A stretch of DNA of 35,650 nucleotides from Calditrichaceae bacterium (lineage in GTDB: Bacteria; Calditrichota; Calditrichia; RBG-13-44-9; J075): contig JABWBP010000033.1 in assembly GCA_013360445.1 (NCBI GenBank), forward strand, positions 1-35,650. Reading direction: 5' to 3'. The translations under genes were made by a program, and so were the position numbers. The stretch's first letter is position 1. Each line of letters opens with the position of its first letter. The notes under the pieces were generated by a model that had not been told where the DNA came from, did no database searches, and saw nothing but the letters and a program-made list of their open reading frames with translations. Of this stretch, positions 1 through 7,543 are shown piece by piece.

Positions 1-36
1 GCAACGCTCCGGGGTAGAAAAAAACACCGCTGGGAA

Positions 37-49
37 GCCCTGAAAGGGC
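37..49. repeat. Small hairpin in intergenic DNA before tetR
   Basis: The arms GCCCT and AGGGC pair around a GAA loop. The surrounding bases (CCCTGAAAGGGCGGAATA) resemble a class of dispersed non-coding repeats seen in many environmental bacterial genomes. The window starts inside this intergenic stretch, so the full element cannot be judged. No gene is seen in positions 1-110. Confidence 0.35.
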
Positions 50-95
50 GGAATAGAAAAATATTTTACCGAAGTGGCAAAAAAATTAAGCGAAC

Positions 96-123
96 CCTCA
101 CCTGTCACTTCTAACTTCTTTCT
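96..123. repeat. Degenerate heptamer tract at the 3' end of tetR
   Basis: Read on the plus strand, the DNA splits into seven-base units of similar composition, for example TGTCACT then TCTAACT. The TAG stop of the TetR gene (complement of CTA at 111-113) lies inside one unit, and its last codons lie in the next. Similar period-7 tracts occur at eight other places in the window. Confidence 0.5.
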
Positions 124-716
124 TTTTCCTTCAAGTTCATCTCGATAATCCGCTGAATGGCCGCCTCGGTGATCTCAGCCTCCGCAAAGCGGTGGTCGAT
201 ACGCTTGACCCCGATCAGGGAGACGATGCCGTGCATGAACGCCCAGATCAGGTGCGCTTCCATGTACGGCTCGGCCACGCTCATCAGCCCCTTTGCGCCG
301 CACTGCTCTAACGCCGCGGCGATGATCTCCAGACTGCGGCGAGCCTTGCGGTATTTCTCTGCCGGGTAGCGGGCCATGCGCTCCGGTTTGAGCATGAACA
401 TAATCTCGTAATACTCCGGGTTTTGCATGGCAAAGCGGATGTAATTGCGGCATAACGCCGAGAGCCGTTGAAGCGGATCGCTTACCGCCTTTTCGGTCTG
501 TTCCTGCATCTCCACCAGTTTGTCGAACCCTTCCTCGATCAGGGCGTGGATCAGCACGTCTTTGTTTTCGAAATATACATAGATCGTGCCCACGCTGCAC
601 CCCACCTCCCGGGCAATCATGCGGATGGAAAGCCGGGTAGTGCCCTGCTCGATCAGCAAGCGGCGGGTAACGTCGAGGATATTGCGGCGAATGTCCACTT
701 GCGGTAGAAAAGCCAT
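111..716 (-). CDS. TetR/AcrR-family transcriptional regulator
   Basis: A 201-residue protein with the typical TetR layout. The N-terminal helix-turn-helix spans roughly residues 8-55, with the family core IAREVGCSVGTIYVYFENKD (small residue, GTIYxYFxxK). A divergent helical ligand-binding domain follows. Family members usually repress a neighbouring gene or their own gene and release DNA on binding a small molecule. The divergent neighbour is a DinB-family gene about 370 bases away, and an inverted repeat 35-50 bases upstream of the start is a possible operator. No Shine-Dalgarno is visible before the ATG at 716, so the exact start is uncertain. The ligand cannot be predicted. The 3' end runs into a period-7 repeat that encodes the lysine/glutamate-rich last residues. 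Confidence 0.9.
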   Translation of the reverse strand: MAFLPQVDIRRNILDVTRRLLIEQGTTRLSIRMIAREVGCSVGTIYVYFENKDVLIHALIEEGFDKLVEMQEQTEKAVSDPLQRLSALCRNYIRFAMQNPEYYEIMFMLKPERMARYPAEKYRKARRSLEIIAAALEQCGAKGLMSVAEPYMEAHLIWAFMHGIVSLIGVKRIDHRFAEAEITEAAIQRIIEMNLKEKERS

Positions 717-751
717 TTGTTGAACGCCGGTTTTTGTTGTCCGTTGTCGGT

Positions 752-767
752 CGTTCCACGGGGAACG
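752..767. promoter_or_regulatory. Inverted repeat, candidate TetR operator
   Basis: CGTTCC and GGAACG form a 6-bp inverted repeat around ACGG, 36-51 bases upstream of the TetR start codon. That is a plausible place for autoregulation. The assignment is inference from position and symmetry only. The rest of the 717-1089 intergenic region shows no clear promoter, RNA gene or ORF. Confidence 0.3.
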
Positions 768-1089
768 TTTTACGCCGGCTCCGTAGCCCCTGCGCCGGAA
801 TCCAAACCTATGAAAAATAACGCGAGAATGTAATTTTTAACCCGGACATACGCAATAGTCATTTTACGAGCTTCGGTTCATTCAATCATTCTGCAACCGC
901 CGGAATATGGCCAGCTCCGCAAAAAATCGCGCCGTTTTCAATCGCGCCGTGTAACATAAACACCGGGATTCCGTTGGGGTTGTGGTAAATTCACCGGAGG
1001 TGTAAGGTTCCCGGGCCATGCAGAGGGATAAAGTGAGATTCTTGAAACAGGGGATTATCCATCATTCAAACCAAAAGGAGCAAAAAGCC

Positions 1090-1605
1090 ATGAATCGACC
1101 GGCAGAAAGCGAATACGCGCCTTATTACCACACCTACGTCGGCAAGGTGCCGGAGGGGAATATCATAGATATTCTGAAGCGGCAGATCGAGGAAACCATG
1201 CGCCTGTTAGCCGGCATTCCGGCCGCCAAAGCCGATTACCGCTACGCTCCCGGCAAATGGAGCATCAAGGAAGTGATCGGCCATCTTTCCGATAGCGAGC
1301 GTGTGTTTACCTACCGCGCCCTGCGCTTCAGCCGCAATGACAAAACTCCCCTGCCCTCGTTCGAGCAGGTGGATTTTGTGAAATATGCCAATTTCGAGCG
1401 CCGCGCCCTGCAGGATTTGGCGGAAGAGTTTCGTCTGGTACGAGCGGCCAGCATCGCCCTATTCCAAAGCTTCGATGAAGAAATGCACCTGCGCACCGGT
1501 ATTGCCAGCGGGTATGAATTCACGGTACGGGCGCTTCCCTTTATCGTTGCCGGGCATGAGTTGCACCACCTGGGCATTCTGCGGGAACGCTACCTGATTC
1601 AGTAG
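1090..1605 (+). CDS. DinB-family (four-helix, metal-binding) protein
   Basis: A 171-residue protein of the DinB/YfiT superfamily, four-helix-bundle proteins that usually bind a divalent metal through three histidines. Candidate ligands are the His in the GHLSDSER segment (about residue 65) and the paired histidines in AGHELHHLGILRERYLIQ at the C-terminus, the usual positions. Members include bacillithiol- and mycothiol-dependent transferases, but the specific reaction cannot be called. I chose the ATG at 1090 because AAAAGGAG (1073-1080) lies at ideal spacing. An upstream ATG at 1018 would add 24 poorly ordered residues and has no such site. The TAG stop is part of the first AGTAGGC unit of the heptamer repeat that follows. 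Confidence 0.88.
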   Translation: MNRPAESEYAPYYHTYVGKVPEGNIIDILKRQIEETMRLLAGIPAAKADYRYAPGKWSIKEVIGHLSDSERVFTYRALRFSRNDKTPLPSFEQVDFVKYANFERRALQDLAEEFRLVRAASIALFQSFDEEMHLRTGIASGYEFTVRALPFIVAGHELHHLGILRERYLIQ

Positions 1606-1697
1606 GCAGCAGGCAGTAGGCAAGTAGGCAGTAGGCAATACTCCTACTTTCTGCTCCTGCCACCTGCCCCTGCTCCTGCTCCTGCCACCTGCCCCGC
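1601..1697. repeat. Heptamer tandem repeat between convergent dinB and aroK
   Basis: Units AGTAGGC/AGCAGGC start at 1601, 1608, 1615, 1623 and 1630, with one extra A at 1622. They give way to CT-rich 6-7-base units (CTGCTCC, TGCCACC) up to about 1697. The stop of the DinB gene is in the first unit. The second half is the coding sequence for the C-terminus of shikimate kinase, read on the other strand. This is one of the clearest period-7 tracts in the window. Confidence 0.85.
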
Positions 1698-2246
1698 CTG
1701 CACGCTGGCGCGGCGAAGCTCTTCCAAAATCAGGCGGCAGCACTCCTCCACCGGATTTTCCGAGGTGTTTACATACACCTGCGCGTGGCGGTGGTAGAGG
1801 GGTTCTCTGCGGCGGTAATTTTCCGCAACGTCGGCTCGCAAATCTTTTGCGCTCAGCAAGGGGCGGTTGCGCTCTCCCCGGAGCCGCTGGTAAATATCTT
1901 CCAACGGCGCATCCACCCACGCTACCAGGGCGTTTTTTGCCAGGGTTTCCATATTTGAAGGGTCTTCCACCACCCCGCCGCCGCAGTCGATGACCGCCTG
2001 GCGGGCCTCCGCCGTTTCCCGGATTACCTCCCTCTCGATCAGCCGGAAACGCGGCCAGCCCTCCCGTTTTACAAAATCGGCGATGGAGCAGCCGGTTCGC
2101 GCTTCGATCCATTCATCCGTGGAGAGATAATTCCAGCCCAGCAGCCGGGCAAGCTCCTTGCCAAGGGTGGTTTTTCCGCTGCCGCGAAAGCCAATCAGTA
2201 CGAGTCGTTGAAATATGGCGGGCGGGCTTTTCAATGGAGTTTTCAC
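1644..2246 (-). CDS. aroK: Shikimate kinase
   Basis: A 200-residue P-loop kinase that phosphorylates shikimate at O3, the fifth step of chorismate synthesis. Visible motifs are Walker A GFRGSGKTT (about residues 18-26), a shikimate-binding STDEWIE segment, the FRLIE arginine, the CGGGVV glycine triplet, lid motif RNRPLL, and RREPLY near the adenine site. The first acidic residue of the usual DxD pair is Ser here, but the second is kept. The GTG start at 2246 overlaps the aroDE stop by four bases (GTGA), pointing to translational coupling; longer in-frame readings duplicate aroDE DNA. The protein is slightly longer than usual because its last ~19 residues (VQAGQVAGAGAGAGGRSRK) are encoded by the adjacent repeat tract and are probably disordered. 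Confidence 0.93.
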   Translation of the reverse strand: MKTPLKSPPAIFQRLVLIGFRGSGKTTLGKELARLLGWNYLSTDEWIEARTGCSIADFVKREGWPRFRLIEREVIRETAEARQAVIDCGGGVVEDPSNMETLAKNALVAWVDAPLEDIYQRLRGERNRPLLSAKDLRADVAENYRRREPLYHRHAQVYVNTSENPVEECCRLILEELRRASVQAGQVAGAGAGAGGRSRK

Positions 2247-3889
2247 GACCCAACCCGGCCAACTATATCTTTCCACGCCTCCCGAACCTCTTCTAACGCC
2301 GCCGGAATCCCGGTAAACAGCTCGAACTGCTTTGCCGCCTGAATCAAAAACATTTCCACGCCGGAGATGGTGATGCACCCGCGCTCCCGGGCAATTTGCA
2401 GAAAGCGGGTTTCTTCCGGGTTGTAAACCACGTCTAACACCACCCGGTCTTTGCGAAACAGGGCGGTTCCCACCGGGTATTTATCCGCATAGGGCGCCAT
2501 GCCTACCGGCGTCGCCTGAACAATGACGGCGGCGCTGGCATAGTGTACCTCGCTCTCGTCCAAAAAGTCAATTCCGAAGGTATCTGCCAGGAGCTTGCCC
2601 CGCTCGATGTTCCTGCCGATCACAAAAATAGGGGTCGCCTCCAGCCGTTTCATGGCCACAATGGCGCTGCGCGCGGTCGCCCCGGTTCCCACTACCAGCC
2701 CGCCGCTCTTCAATTCTTCGCGATAAGAGCGCAGCACTGTTTCCAGGGCGATCAGGTCGGTATTATACCCCTTCCAGCCCTGCTCTTCCCGCACCACGGT
2801 GTTGCAAACCCCGGATATTTTTACCTCCGTGGATAGCTCATTCAGGTGTTTGACGATTTTTTCTTTATAGGGAATGGTCACGCTAAGGCCGTGCAGGGCT
2901 GCGGGACCCGGCGCCGCGCTCTCGCACCAGTCCAGCCAGAATTCATCCAGGTGATCGGCGGGGAAATTCAGGTACAAAAAATCTTTCGGAGCGTTCGCAG
3001 CATTGCCGGCCTCTCCTCCGGAATGTTTCCCGCTGATTTTCTGCGCGATGAGCCGGTTATGCAGTCGCCAGCCGATGCTTTGCCGGATGGGAGAGCCTAC
3101 CAGGCCCAGTATTTTTGTTCCGGGTGATTTAGCGGGAAGACCGTAATGGTGCAGGGCGTCATGAAGGGAAAGCTGTCCCGGCGCGGTTTCTTCGGCAAAA
3201 TCGGCGGAGACGTAGGTCCAGCAATTGCCCCGGATCGCGCCTAACAGTCGCGAAGGCTGGCCGGGTTCGCCCTGGGCGTGGATAATGAATTCCAACTGCA
3301 ACGCCTTCGCGGTTTCCATCAATTCCAGGGCGATCAAATTATCGTGGAGCGATTGCGCCCGGAAAATTAGTTTGTAAACGTCTGCCGGAATTTCCGCCAT
3401 CTGCTTCAACAGGGTTCTCAAGCGGCCGGGATTGGCGGTTTCCGCGTGATGCGACAGCAGGATTCGGGCGCTTTCCGCTTTGAGTTTGGGCAGGATTTTT
3501 TCTGCGGAGGATAATTCCACGTCGAGGTAATCCACCCCGGCCCTACCGGCTTTGCGCAGAACGGATAATGCTTCCGGGGGGTCGCCCTCCCAAAAACCTC
3601 CTTCCCGGCGGCTGCGCAGGGCCGCGATCAACGGCTTGGAGGTCAAGGGGCGGATTTTCTTGAAATCCAACCCGGGCAGGTAATCTAAACGAATCTCCAC
3701 CAGGTCGGCCTCTTCACATTGAGGCAGCCACTCTTTTAGCTGCTGGAGGGATCGGGGCATCAGACTAACGCACAATTTTGGTTTTTCGCCCCTGGTATCG
3801 TACCGCTGCAGGCCGCGGTGCTGTATATTTTTGCCCGTCGATTGCGGTGCATGGTTTTGGGGAGAGGTCTTATGATGCAGCGAGGGCAT
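2243..3889 (-). CDS. aroDE: Bifunctional 3-dehydroquinate dehydratase (type I) / shikimate dehydrogenase
   Basis: A 548-residue fusion for steps 3 and 4 of the shikimate pathway. After a ~35-residue extension, the AroD-like part (about 38-250) is a type I Schiff-base DHQ dehydratase. It has EIRLDYL, LRSRREGG, the general-base His in LLSHHAE, the Schiff-base Lys in DVYKL, the substrate Arg in PSRLLG, and APGQL. The AroE-like part (about 258-548) has GSPIRQSIGWRLHN, catalytic Lys in SVTIPYKEK, CNT and YNTD for shikimate, nucleotide loop GTGATARS, and QATPVGM. The SIG variant of the usual HSxSP motif resembles other fused enzymes. Start at 3889 is supported by AGGAG seven bases upstream and overlaps aroB by 20 bases. 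Such fusions are known in plants, chlamydiae and some FCB/PVC bacteria; they channel dehydroshikimate. Confidence 0.95.
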   Translation of the reverse strand: MPSLHHKTSPQNHAPQSTGKNIQHRGLQRYDTRGEKPKLCVSLMPRSLQQLKEWLPQCEEADLVEIRLDYLPGLDFKKIRPLTSKPLIAALRSRREGGFWEGDPPEALSVLRKAGRAGVDYLDVELSSAEKILPKLKAESARILLSHHAETANPGRLRTLLKQMAEIPADVYKLIFRAQSLHDNLIALELMETAKALQLEFIIHAQGEPGQPSRLLGAIRGNCWTYVSADFAEETAPGQLSLHDALHHYGLPAKSPGTKILGLVGSPIRQSIGWRLHNRLIAQKISGKHSGGEAGNAANAPKDFLYLNFPADHLDEFWLDWCESAAPGPAALHGLSVTIPYKEKIVKHLNELSTEVKISGVCNTVVREEQGWKGYNTDLIALETVLRSYREELKSGGLVVGTGATARSAIVAMKRLEATPIFVIGRNIERGKLLADTFGIDFLDESEVHYASAAVIVQATPVGMAPYADKYPVGTALFRKDRVVLDVVYNPEETRFLQIARERGCITISGVEMFLIQAAKQFELFTGIPAALEEVREAWKDIVGRVGS

Positions 3890-4955
3890 GGCTAAGCTCC
3901 TGTTTTTCGACCGGGTAAAACAATTCCGGGTGATGGGGGGATCTCAATAAGGTGAACCGGGGGGCCTGCCGGCGGGCTTTTTTGTCGCTGCAAATGCAAT
4001 TCCAAATCTCCTCCGCCGAAAATTGCTCCCGCCCAACTCCCTTCAGACCATACAACTCCAGTAATTTATCCAAATCCTCCACCCGTTCCCGGGGATACCC
4101 CAACAGTTGATGAGAGAGCCGGGCGGCTATCCGCATCCCTTCCGCCACCGCAAACCCGTGTTTAATGCGATATTCGCTCAAATGCTCGATTGCGTGGCCG
4201 GCGGTATGCCCGAAATTGAGGATGCTGCGGTACCCGCTTTCCTTTTCATCCGCTTCCACCACTTTGATTTTCAATGAAGCGCAGCGCAGCACGATCTGTT
4301 CCAGGAGGCCCGGCTCGCGCCGGAGAATGGGCGCGCTTTCGCTATCCAACCGGCGCCATAATTCATCATCCAGAATAACTGCGTACTTGATCACCTCCGC
4401 CATCCCGTTGAAGAATTCCTCCTCCGGCAAGGTTTTCAGAAAAGCGGTGTCGCAGAAAACCGCCCGGGGCTGGTAAAACGCCCCGATCAAATTCTTGCCC
4501 GCGGGATGGTTGACCCCCACCTTGCCCCCGATGCTGCTGTCCACCTGCGCCATCAAGCTGGTGGGGAGATGCACCAGGGGGACCCCCCGGTGCAGGGTGG
4601 CGGCCAGGTAACCGGCCAAATCCCCGGTGACGCCCCCGCCCAGGGCGACGATGACGCTGTCCCGCCCCGCTTTCCCAAGCAGCAACAGATCTTCCAACTG
4701 CTCTTTCCGGGCGCGGGATTTATACTGCTCCCCGGCGGGAAAGGTGAGGATGTCGCGGAAACCGCCATGCGGGCGCAGCGCCCCGGCGGCGGCCTCGCCA
4801 TACAACGCCGCAACGGTGGAATCGGCGATCACAAAGAGCGAGTGGGCGGGGAAATCGGTTTGCAGGTAAGCGGCGAGAGCGGCCCAGAGGTCCCGCCCGA
4901 CAAAAAAGGGGATTTCGCGAAGATGCTCCTTAATACGTATGGGCAGCTTCTGCAT
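3870..4955 (-). CDS. aroB: 3-dehydroquinate synthase
   Basis: A 361-residue NAD- and metal-dependent enzyme converting DAHP to 3-dehydroquinate, step 2 of the shikimate pathway. It shows the family signatures: the [15 protein letters not shown] nucleotide loop, [28 protein letters not shown], and metal ligands Glu in GMAEVIKY, His in [11 protein letters not shown] and His in [10 protein letters not shown]. Length is normal and no key residue is missing. The start overlaps the end of the DAHP synthase gene by 26 bases and the stop lies inside aroDE, so the operon is read in four overlapping frames. Its Shine-Dalgarno is weak (AGAAAG), which fits coupling to the upstream gene. Confidence 0.96.
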   Translation of the reverse strand: MQKLPIRIKEHLREIPFFVGRDLWAALAAYLQTDFPAHSLFVIADSTVAALYGEAAAGALRPHGGFRDILTFPAGEQYKSRARKEQLEDLLLLGKAGRDSVIVALGGGVTGDLAGYLAATLHRGVPLVHLPTSLMAQVDSSIGGKVGVNHPAGKNLIGAFYQPRAVFCDTAFLKTLPEEEFFNGMAEVIKYAVILDDELWRRLDSESAPILRREPGLLEQIVLRCASLKIKVVEADEKESGYRSILNFGHTAGHAIEHLSEYRIKHGFAVAEGMRIAARLSHQLLGYPRERVEDLDKLLELYGLKGVGREQFSAEEIWNCICSDKKARRQAPRFTLLRSPHHPELFYPVEKQELSHALAAS

Positions 4956-5802
4956 AGGCTTTCTGCCATTCGATGAAGCGGCGGATTTTATCCATAAGCC
5001 GGGAAAACTGCGCCGGGCCGATGGTCTGCCCGGCGTCGGAGCGGGATTCCTCCGGGCGGGGATGCACTTCGATGATCAGGCCGTCGGCCCCGGCGGCCAG
5101 GGCGGCAAGGCTCATCGGCTCTACCAGGTCGCGCCGCCCGGTGCCGTGGCTGGGGTCCACAATGATGGGCAGGTGAGAGACCGCTTTGACTGCCGGCACT
5201 ACATTTAAGTCCAGGGTATTGCGGGCATGGTCGGCAAAGGTGCGGATGCCCCGCTCGCACAAGATCACCTGCCAGTTGCCCTCCGCCAGGATGTATTCCG
5301 CGCTGAGCAAAAATTCCGTAAGAGTGGCGGCCATGCCGCGCTTCAACAATACCGGTTTGTTTAACCGGCCCACGGCCTTTAGCAAGCGAAAATTCTGCAT
5401 GTTGCGGCTGCCAATTTGGAGAACGTCCGCGTATTCCGCTACTAAGGCGATATCGGTAGTGTCGATCACCTCGGTGACCACCGCCAGGCCGGTTTCATCG
5501 CCGGCTTTGCGCAGCAGCTTCAGCCCCTTTTCCCCCAATCCCTGGAAGCTGTAGGGGCTGGTGCGGGGCTTGAATGCGCCCCCGCGCAACAGGTGCGCTC
5601 CTTGTTCCTTCACCAGCCGGGCGGTTTCGATGATTTGCGCCTCGCTCTCCACAGAGCAAGGCCCGGCGATGATCGCCGGCTCTCCTCCGCCAACGGCGTT
5701 GTGGTGGATTTGAATAATGGTATTTTCGGGCCGGTAGTCGCGGCCGGCCAGTTTATAGCTGTGCAATTCATTCCTCTCTTCATCCGCGGTTTTGAGCGCC
5801 AT
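4930..5802 (-). CDS. aroF: 3-deoxy-7-phosphoheptulonate (DAHP) synthase, type I-beta, catalytic domain only
   Basis: A 290-residue class I-beta DAHP synthase condensing phosphoenolpyruvate and erythrose 4-phosphate, the entry step to aromatic amino acids. Signatures are [57 protein letters not shown] and VDPSHGTG. The chosen ATG at 5802 has AAGGAG seven bases upstream. Only about 45 residues precede the barrel, and neither they nor the upstream in-frame sequence resembles the ferredoxin-like or chorismate mutase regulatory domains found on many relatives. The enzyme is therefore probably not feedback-inhibited through an attached domain. It is first gene of the operon, so the promoter should lie in 5803-6270. 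Confidence 0.95.
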   Translation of the reverse strand: MALKTADEERNELHSYKLAGRDYRPENTIIQIHHNAVGGGEPAIIAGPCSVESEAQIIETARLVKEQGAHLLRGGAFKPRTSPYSFQGLGEKGLKLLRKAGDETGLAVVTEVIDTTDIALVAEYADVLQIGSRNMQNFRLLKAVGRLNKPVLLKRGMAATLTEFLLSAEYILAEGNWQVILCERGIRTFADHARNTLDLNVVPAVKAVSHLPIIVDPSHGTGRRDLVEPMSLAALAAGADGLIIEVHPRPEESRSDAGQTIGPAQFSRLMDKIRRFIEWQKAYAEAAHTY

Positions 5803-5977
5803 TCCACTGCTCCTTGCGAAAGTTGCGGGCCTCTCCACGTTTGCGATCGGGTTTTTTACTTCCATCTCACGCGCCGGATAGCGATTCGTTCCTTTTTTCC
5901 CATTCGCGGTTAGAAAATAATAAACAGCAGGGCGGCAAACCAAGCGGATTTTTAGGTGAGGGAGGCAGCGATAAGCC

Positions 5978-5995
5978 TGTCCCGCCAAGCGGACA
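5978..5995. repeat. REP-like hairpin between aroF and the Rieske gene
   Basis: TGTCCCGCCAAGCGGACA folds as TGTC-CGC/GCG-GACA with one bulged C and a CAA loop. The words CCAAGCGGA also occur about 45 bases upstream. The whole 5803-6270 region (468 bases) is the divergent promoter area of aroF and the Rieske oxygenase. Apart from this hairpin and the repeat at 6185-6244 I see no gene or clear leader peptide. Confidence 0.35.
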
Positions 5996-6184
5996 CTTTT
6001 CGGGAAATGCTTCTCCGGGATCTCGCACGGCGAATCTACACCTGGCATCCCGCAAGCAACCACGGAAGCATGAAATCTCTCCCGGTAGCGGCATCCGCCC
6101 TGCGCGCTGGTGAAAAGAGCTTACCCAAAAACTCGCTTGCAATGCCCATCGCTCGGTTCTACATTCCTTCGGTGGTGGAGTGGC

Positions 6185-6244
6185 GAGTGGTAATTAAAGA
6201 AGATGTAGCTATTTTACCACTCACCAATTCCCAATTACCCATTA
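6185..6244. repeat. Inverted repeat plus heptamer units upstream of the Rieske gene
   Basis: GAGTGGTAA (6185-6193) and TTACCACTC (6214-6222) form a 9-bp stem with a 20-base loop. Directly after it come three heptamers of one type starting at 6224: CCAATTC, CCAATTA and CCCATTA. The element ends 26 bases before the Rieske start codon and would lie in the 5' leader of its transcript. It is probably another member of the window's period-7 repeat family. Confidence 0.6.
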
Positions 6245-6270
6245 CTACTGCACAATCAAGGAAAGAGAGT

Positions 6271-7428
6271 ATGGAGAACAGACTTTCCCGCCCCAATCTA
6301 ACTCCCGAAACGCTCCAAACCGTTCCCATCGAGCGGGCGGAGACCATTCCCTCTGCCTGGTACACCGATCCCGCCTTTCATGCCTGGGACAATGAGAGCA
6401 TTTTCTCCCACCACTGGCAGTGCGCCGGGCATGTTTCCCGGGTCAGCCGCGCCGGGGATTATTTTCTGATCGACGTTGCCGGAAATCCCCTGATCGTGGT
6501 GCGCGGGAAGGATGAACAGGTACGGGCATTTTACAACGTCTGCCGGCACCGCGGCGGGCCGTTGGAGGTTGAAGAAAGCGGCTGCGTGAAGGCGCTCCAG
6601 TGCAAGTATCACGGGTGGACCTATTGGCTCGACGGGATGCTGCGGGGAGTGCCGGAATTCGACTACGTGCAGTTGTTCGACCGCAAGGATTACGGGCTGA
6701 TCCCGGTAAAGTTAGAAACCTGGGAAGGATTGATTTTCGTGAATCTCTCCGAAAATCCCGCCCCGCTGAACGACTTCGTGGCCGGCATTTCCGAACGCAT
6801 TGCCCCCATCCGGTTGGCCGATAAAAAATTCTACCGCAAGGTGGAATACCAGATTCGCTGCAACTGGAAGGTGTACGTGGACAACTATTTAGAAGGCTAC
6901 CACCTGCCTTACGTTCACCCGGAGCTGAACAAGCTGTTGGATTACCGCAACTACGTCACCGAAACCTTCCCCTGGTATTCCCTGCAATACAGCCCCTTCG
7001 CCGGGGGCGACAATCTCTACCGAGCGGAAAAAGGGGAAGCGTTTTACTACTTTATCTTCCCCAACATCATGCTGAACATTTTGCCCGGGCGACTGCAAAC
7101 CAACCTGGTATTGCCGCTGGCGCAGGATAAAACTTTAGTGATCTTCGAATATTATTACGACGACGTTACCTCTCCCCAGGCCCTGCAAATCATCGCTGAA
7201 GACATTGATTACAGCGACCGGGTGCAGCAGGAAGACATCGAAATTTGCGAGCGGGTGCAGATGGGGCTGAATTCCCCCGCCTACGACCGGGGGCGGTTCT
7301 CGGTACTGCGGGAGCAGGGGGTGTATCATTTTCAGAGCTTGCTGAAGGAGGCCTACTGGAAAGGGATTTCGGATTCCCCGAAGGGGCAGGTTGGATTCCC
7401 CATGGGGGCGGGTCGGATTGCGGATTGA
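6271..7428 (+). CDS. Rieske non-haem iron oxygenase, alpha subunit (choline-monooxygenase-like group)
   Basis: A 385-residue ring-hydroxylating oxygenase large subunit. The Rieske [2Fe-2S] domain (about 35-150) has CRHRGG and CKYHGW, supplying two Cys and two His. The catalytic domain carries DNYLEGYHLPYVHPEL, with the His-x4-His pair for mononuclear iron, and the C-terminal QQEDIEICERVQMGLNS block resembles choline monooxygenase, carnitine oxygenase and glycine betaine demethylase relatives. These proteins need an NAD(P)H reductase or ferredoxin partner; none is encoded next to it. The substrate cannot be decided. The ATG at 6271 follows GGAAAGAGAG; an upstream in-frame ATG at 5956 would add non-conserved repeat-derived sequence. 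The last residues (GRIAD) and the TGA stop are made of two CGGATTG repeat units. Confidence 0.92.
   Translation: MENRLSRPNLTPETLQTVPIERAETIPSAWYTDPAFHAWDNESIFSHHWQCAGHVSRVSRAGDYFLIDVAGNPLIVVRGKDEQVRAFYNVCRHRGGPLEVEESGCVKALQCKYHGWTYWLDGMLRGVPEFDYVQLFDRKDYGLIPVKLETWEGLIFVNLSENPAPLNDFVAGISERIAPIRLADKKFYRKVEYQIRCNWKVYVDNYLEGYHLPYVHPELNKLLDYRNYVTETFPWYSLQYSPFAGGDNLYRAEKGEAFYYFIFPNIMLNILPGRLQTNLVLPLAQDKTLVIFEYYYDDVTSPQALQIIAEDIDYSDRVQQEDIEICERVQMGLNSPAYDRGRFSVLREQGVYHFQSLLKEAYWKGISDSPKGQVGFPMGAGRIAD
7414..7427. repeat. Two CGGATTG heptamers at the stop codon of the Rieske gene
   Basis: Two exact copies of CGGATTG lie head to tail, and the TGA stop (7426-7428) uses the last two bases of the second. 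The same DNA word family (GGATCGC/GGATTTC) is found inside the subtilisin-like gene at 17882-17913. The remaining 7429-7543 gap between the convergent genes shows nothing else. Confidence 0.6.
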
Positions 7429-7543
7429 AAAACAAATCTTACATCATTTGTTCTTCTTCGCCGTTTTGATCGAAGCGACAATCATGGAGAGTATTTCATT
7501 TTTGCCTCTTCCATAGAATCGTTTTTAGATGTAAATCCGCAAT

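Noticed and set aside
3045-3115. Defective shikimate dehydrogenase part because the HSxSP motif is altered
   Set aside because: The catalytic Lys (IPYKEK), Asp (YNTD) and Gln (AKQFELFTG) are all present, and the SIG form of this motif fits other AroDE fusions.
5803-5866. Longer N-terminus for DAHP synthase, beginning [10 protein letters not shown]
   Set aside because: The added residues do not resemble a regulatory domain, and the ATG at 5802 has a strong AAGGAG at ideal spacing.
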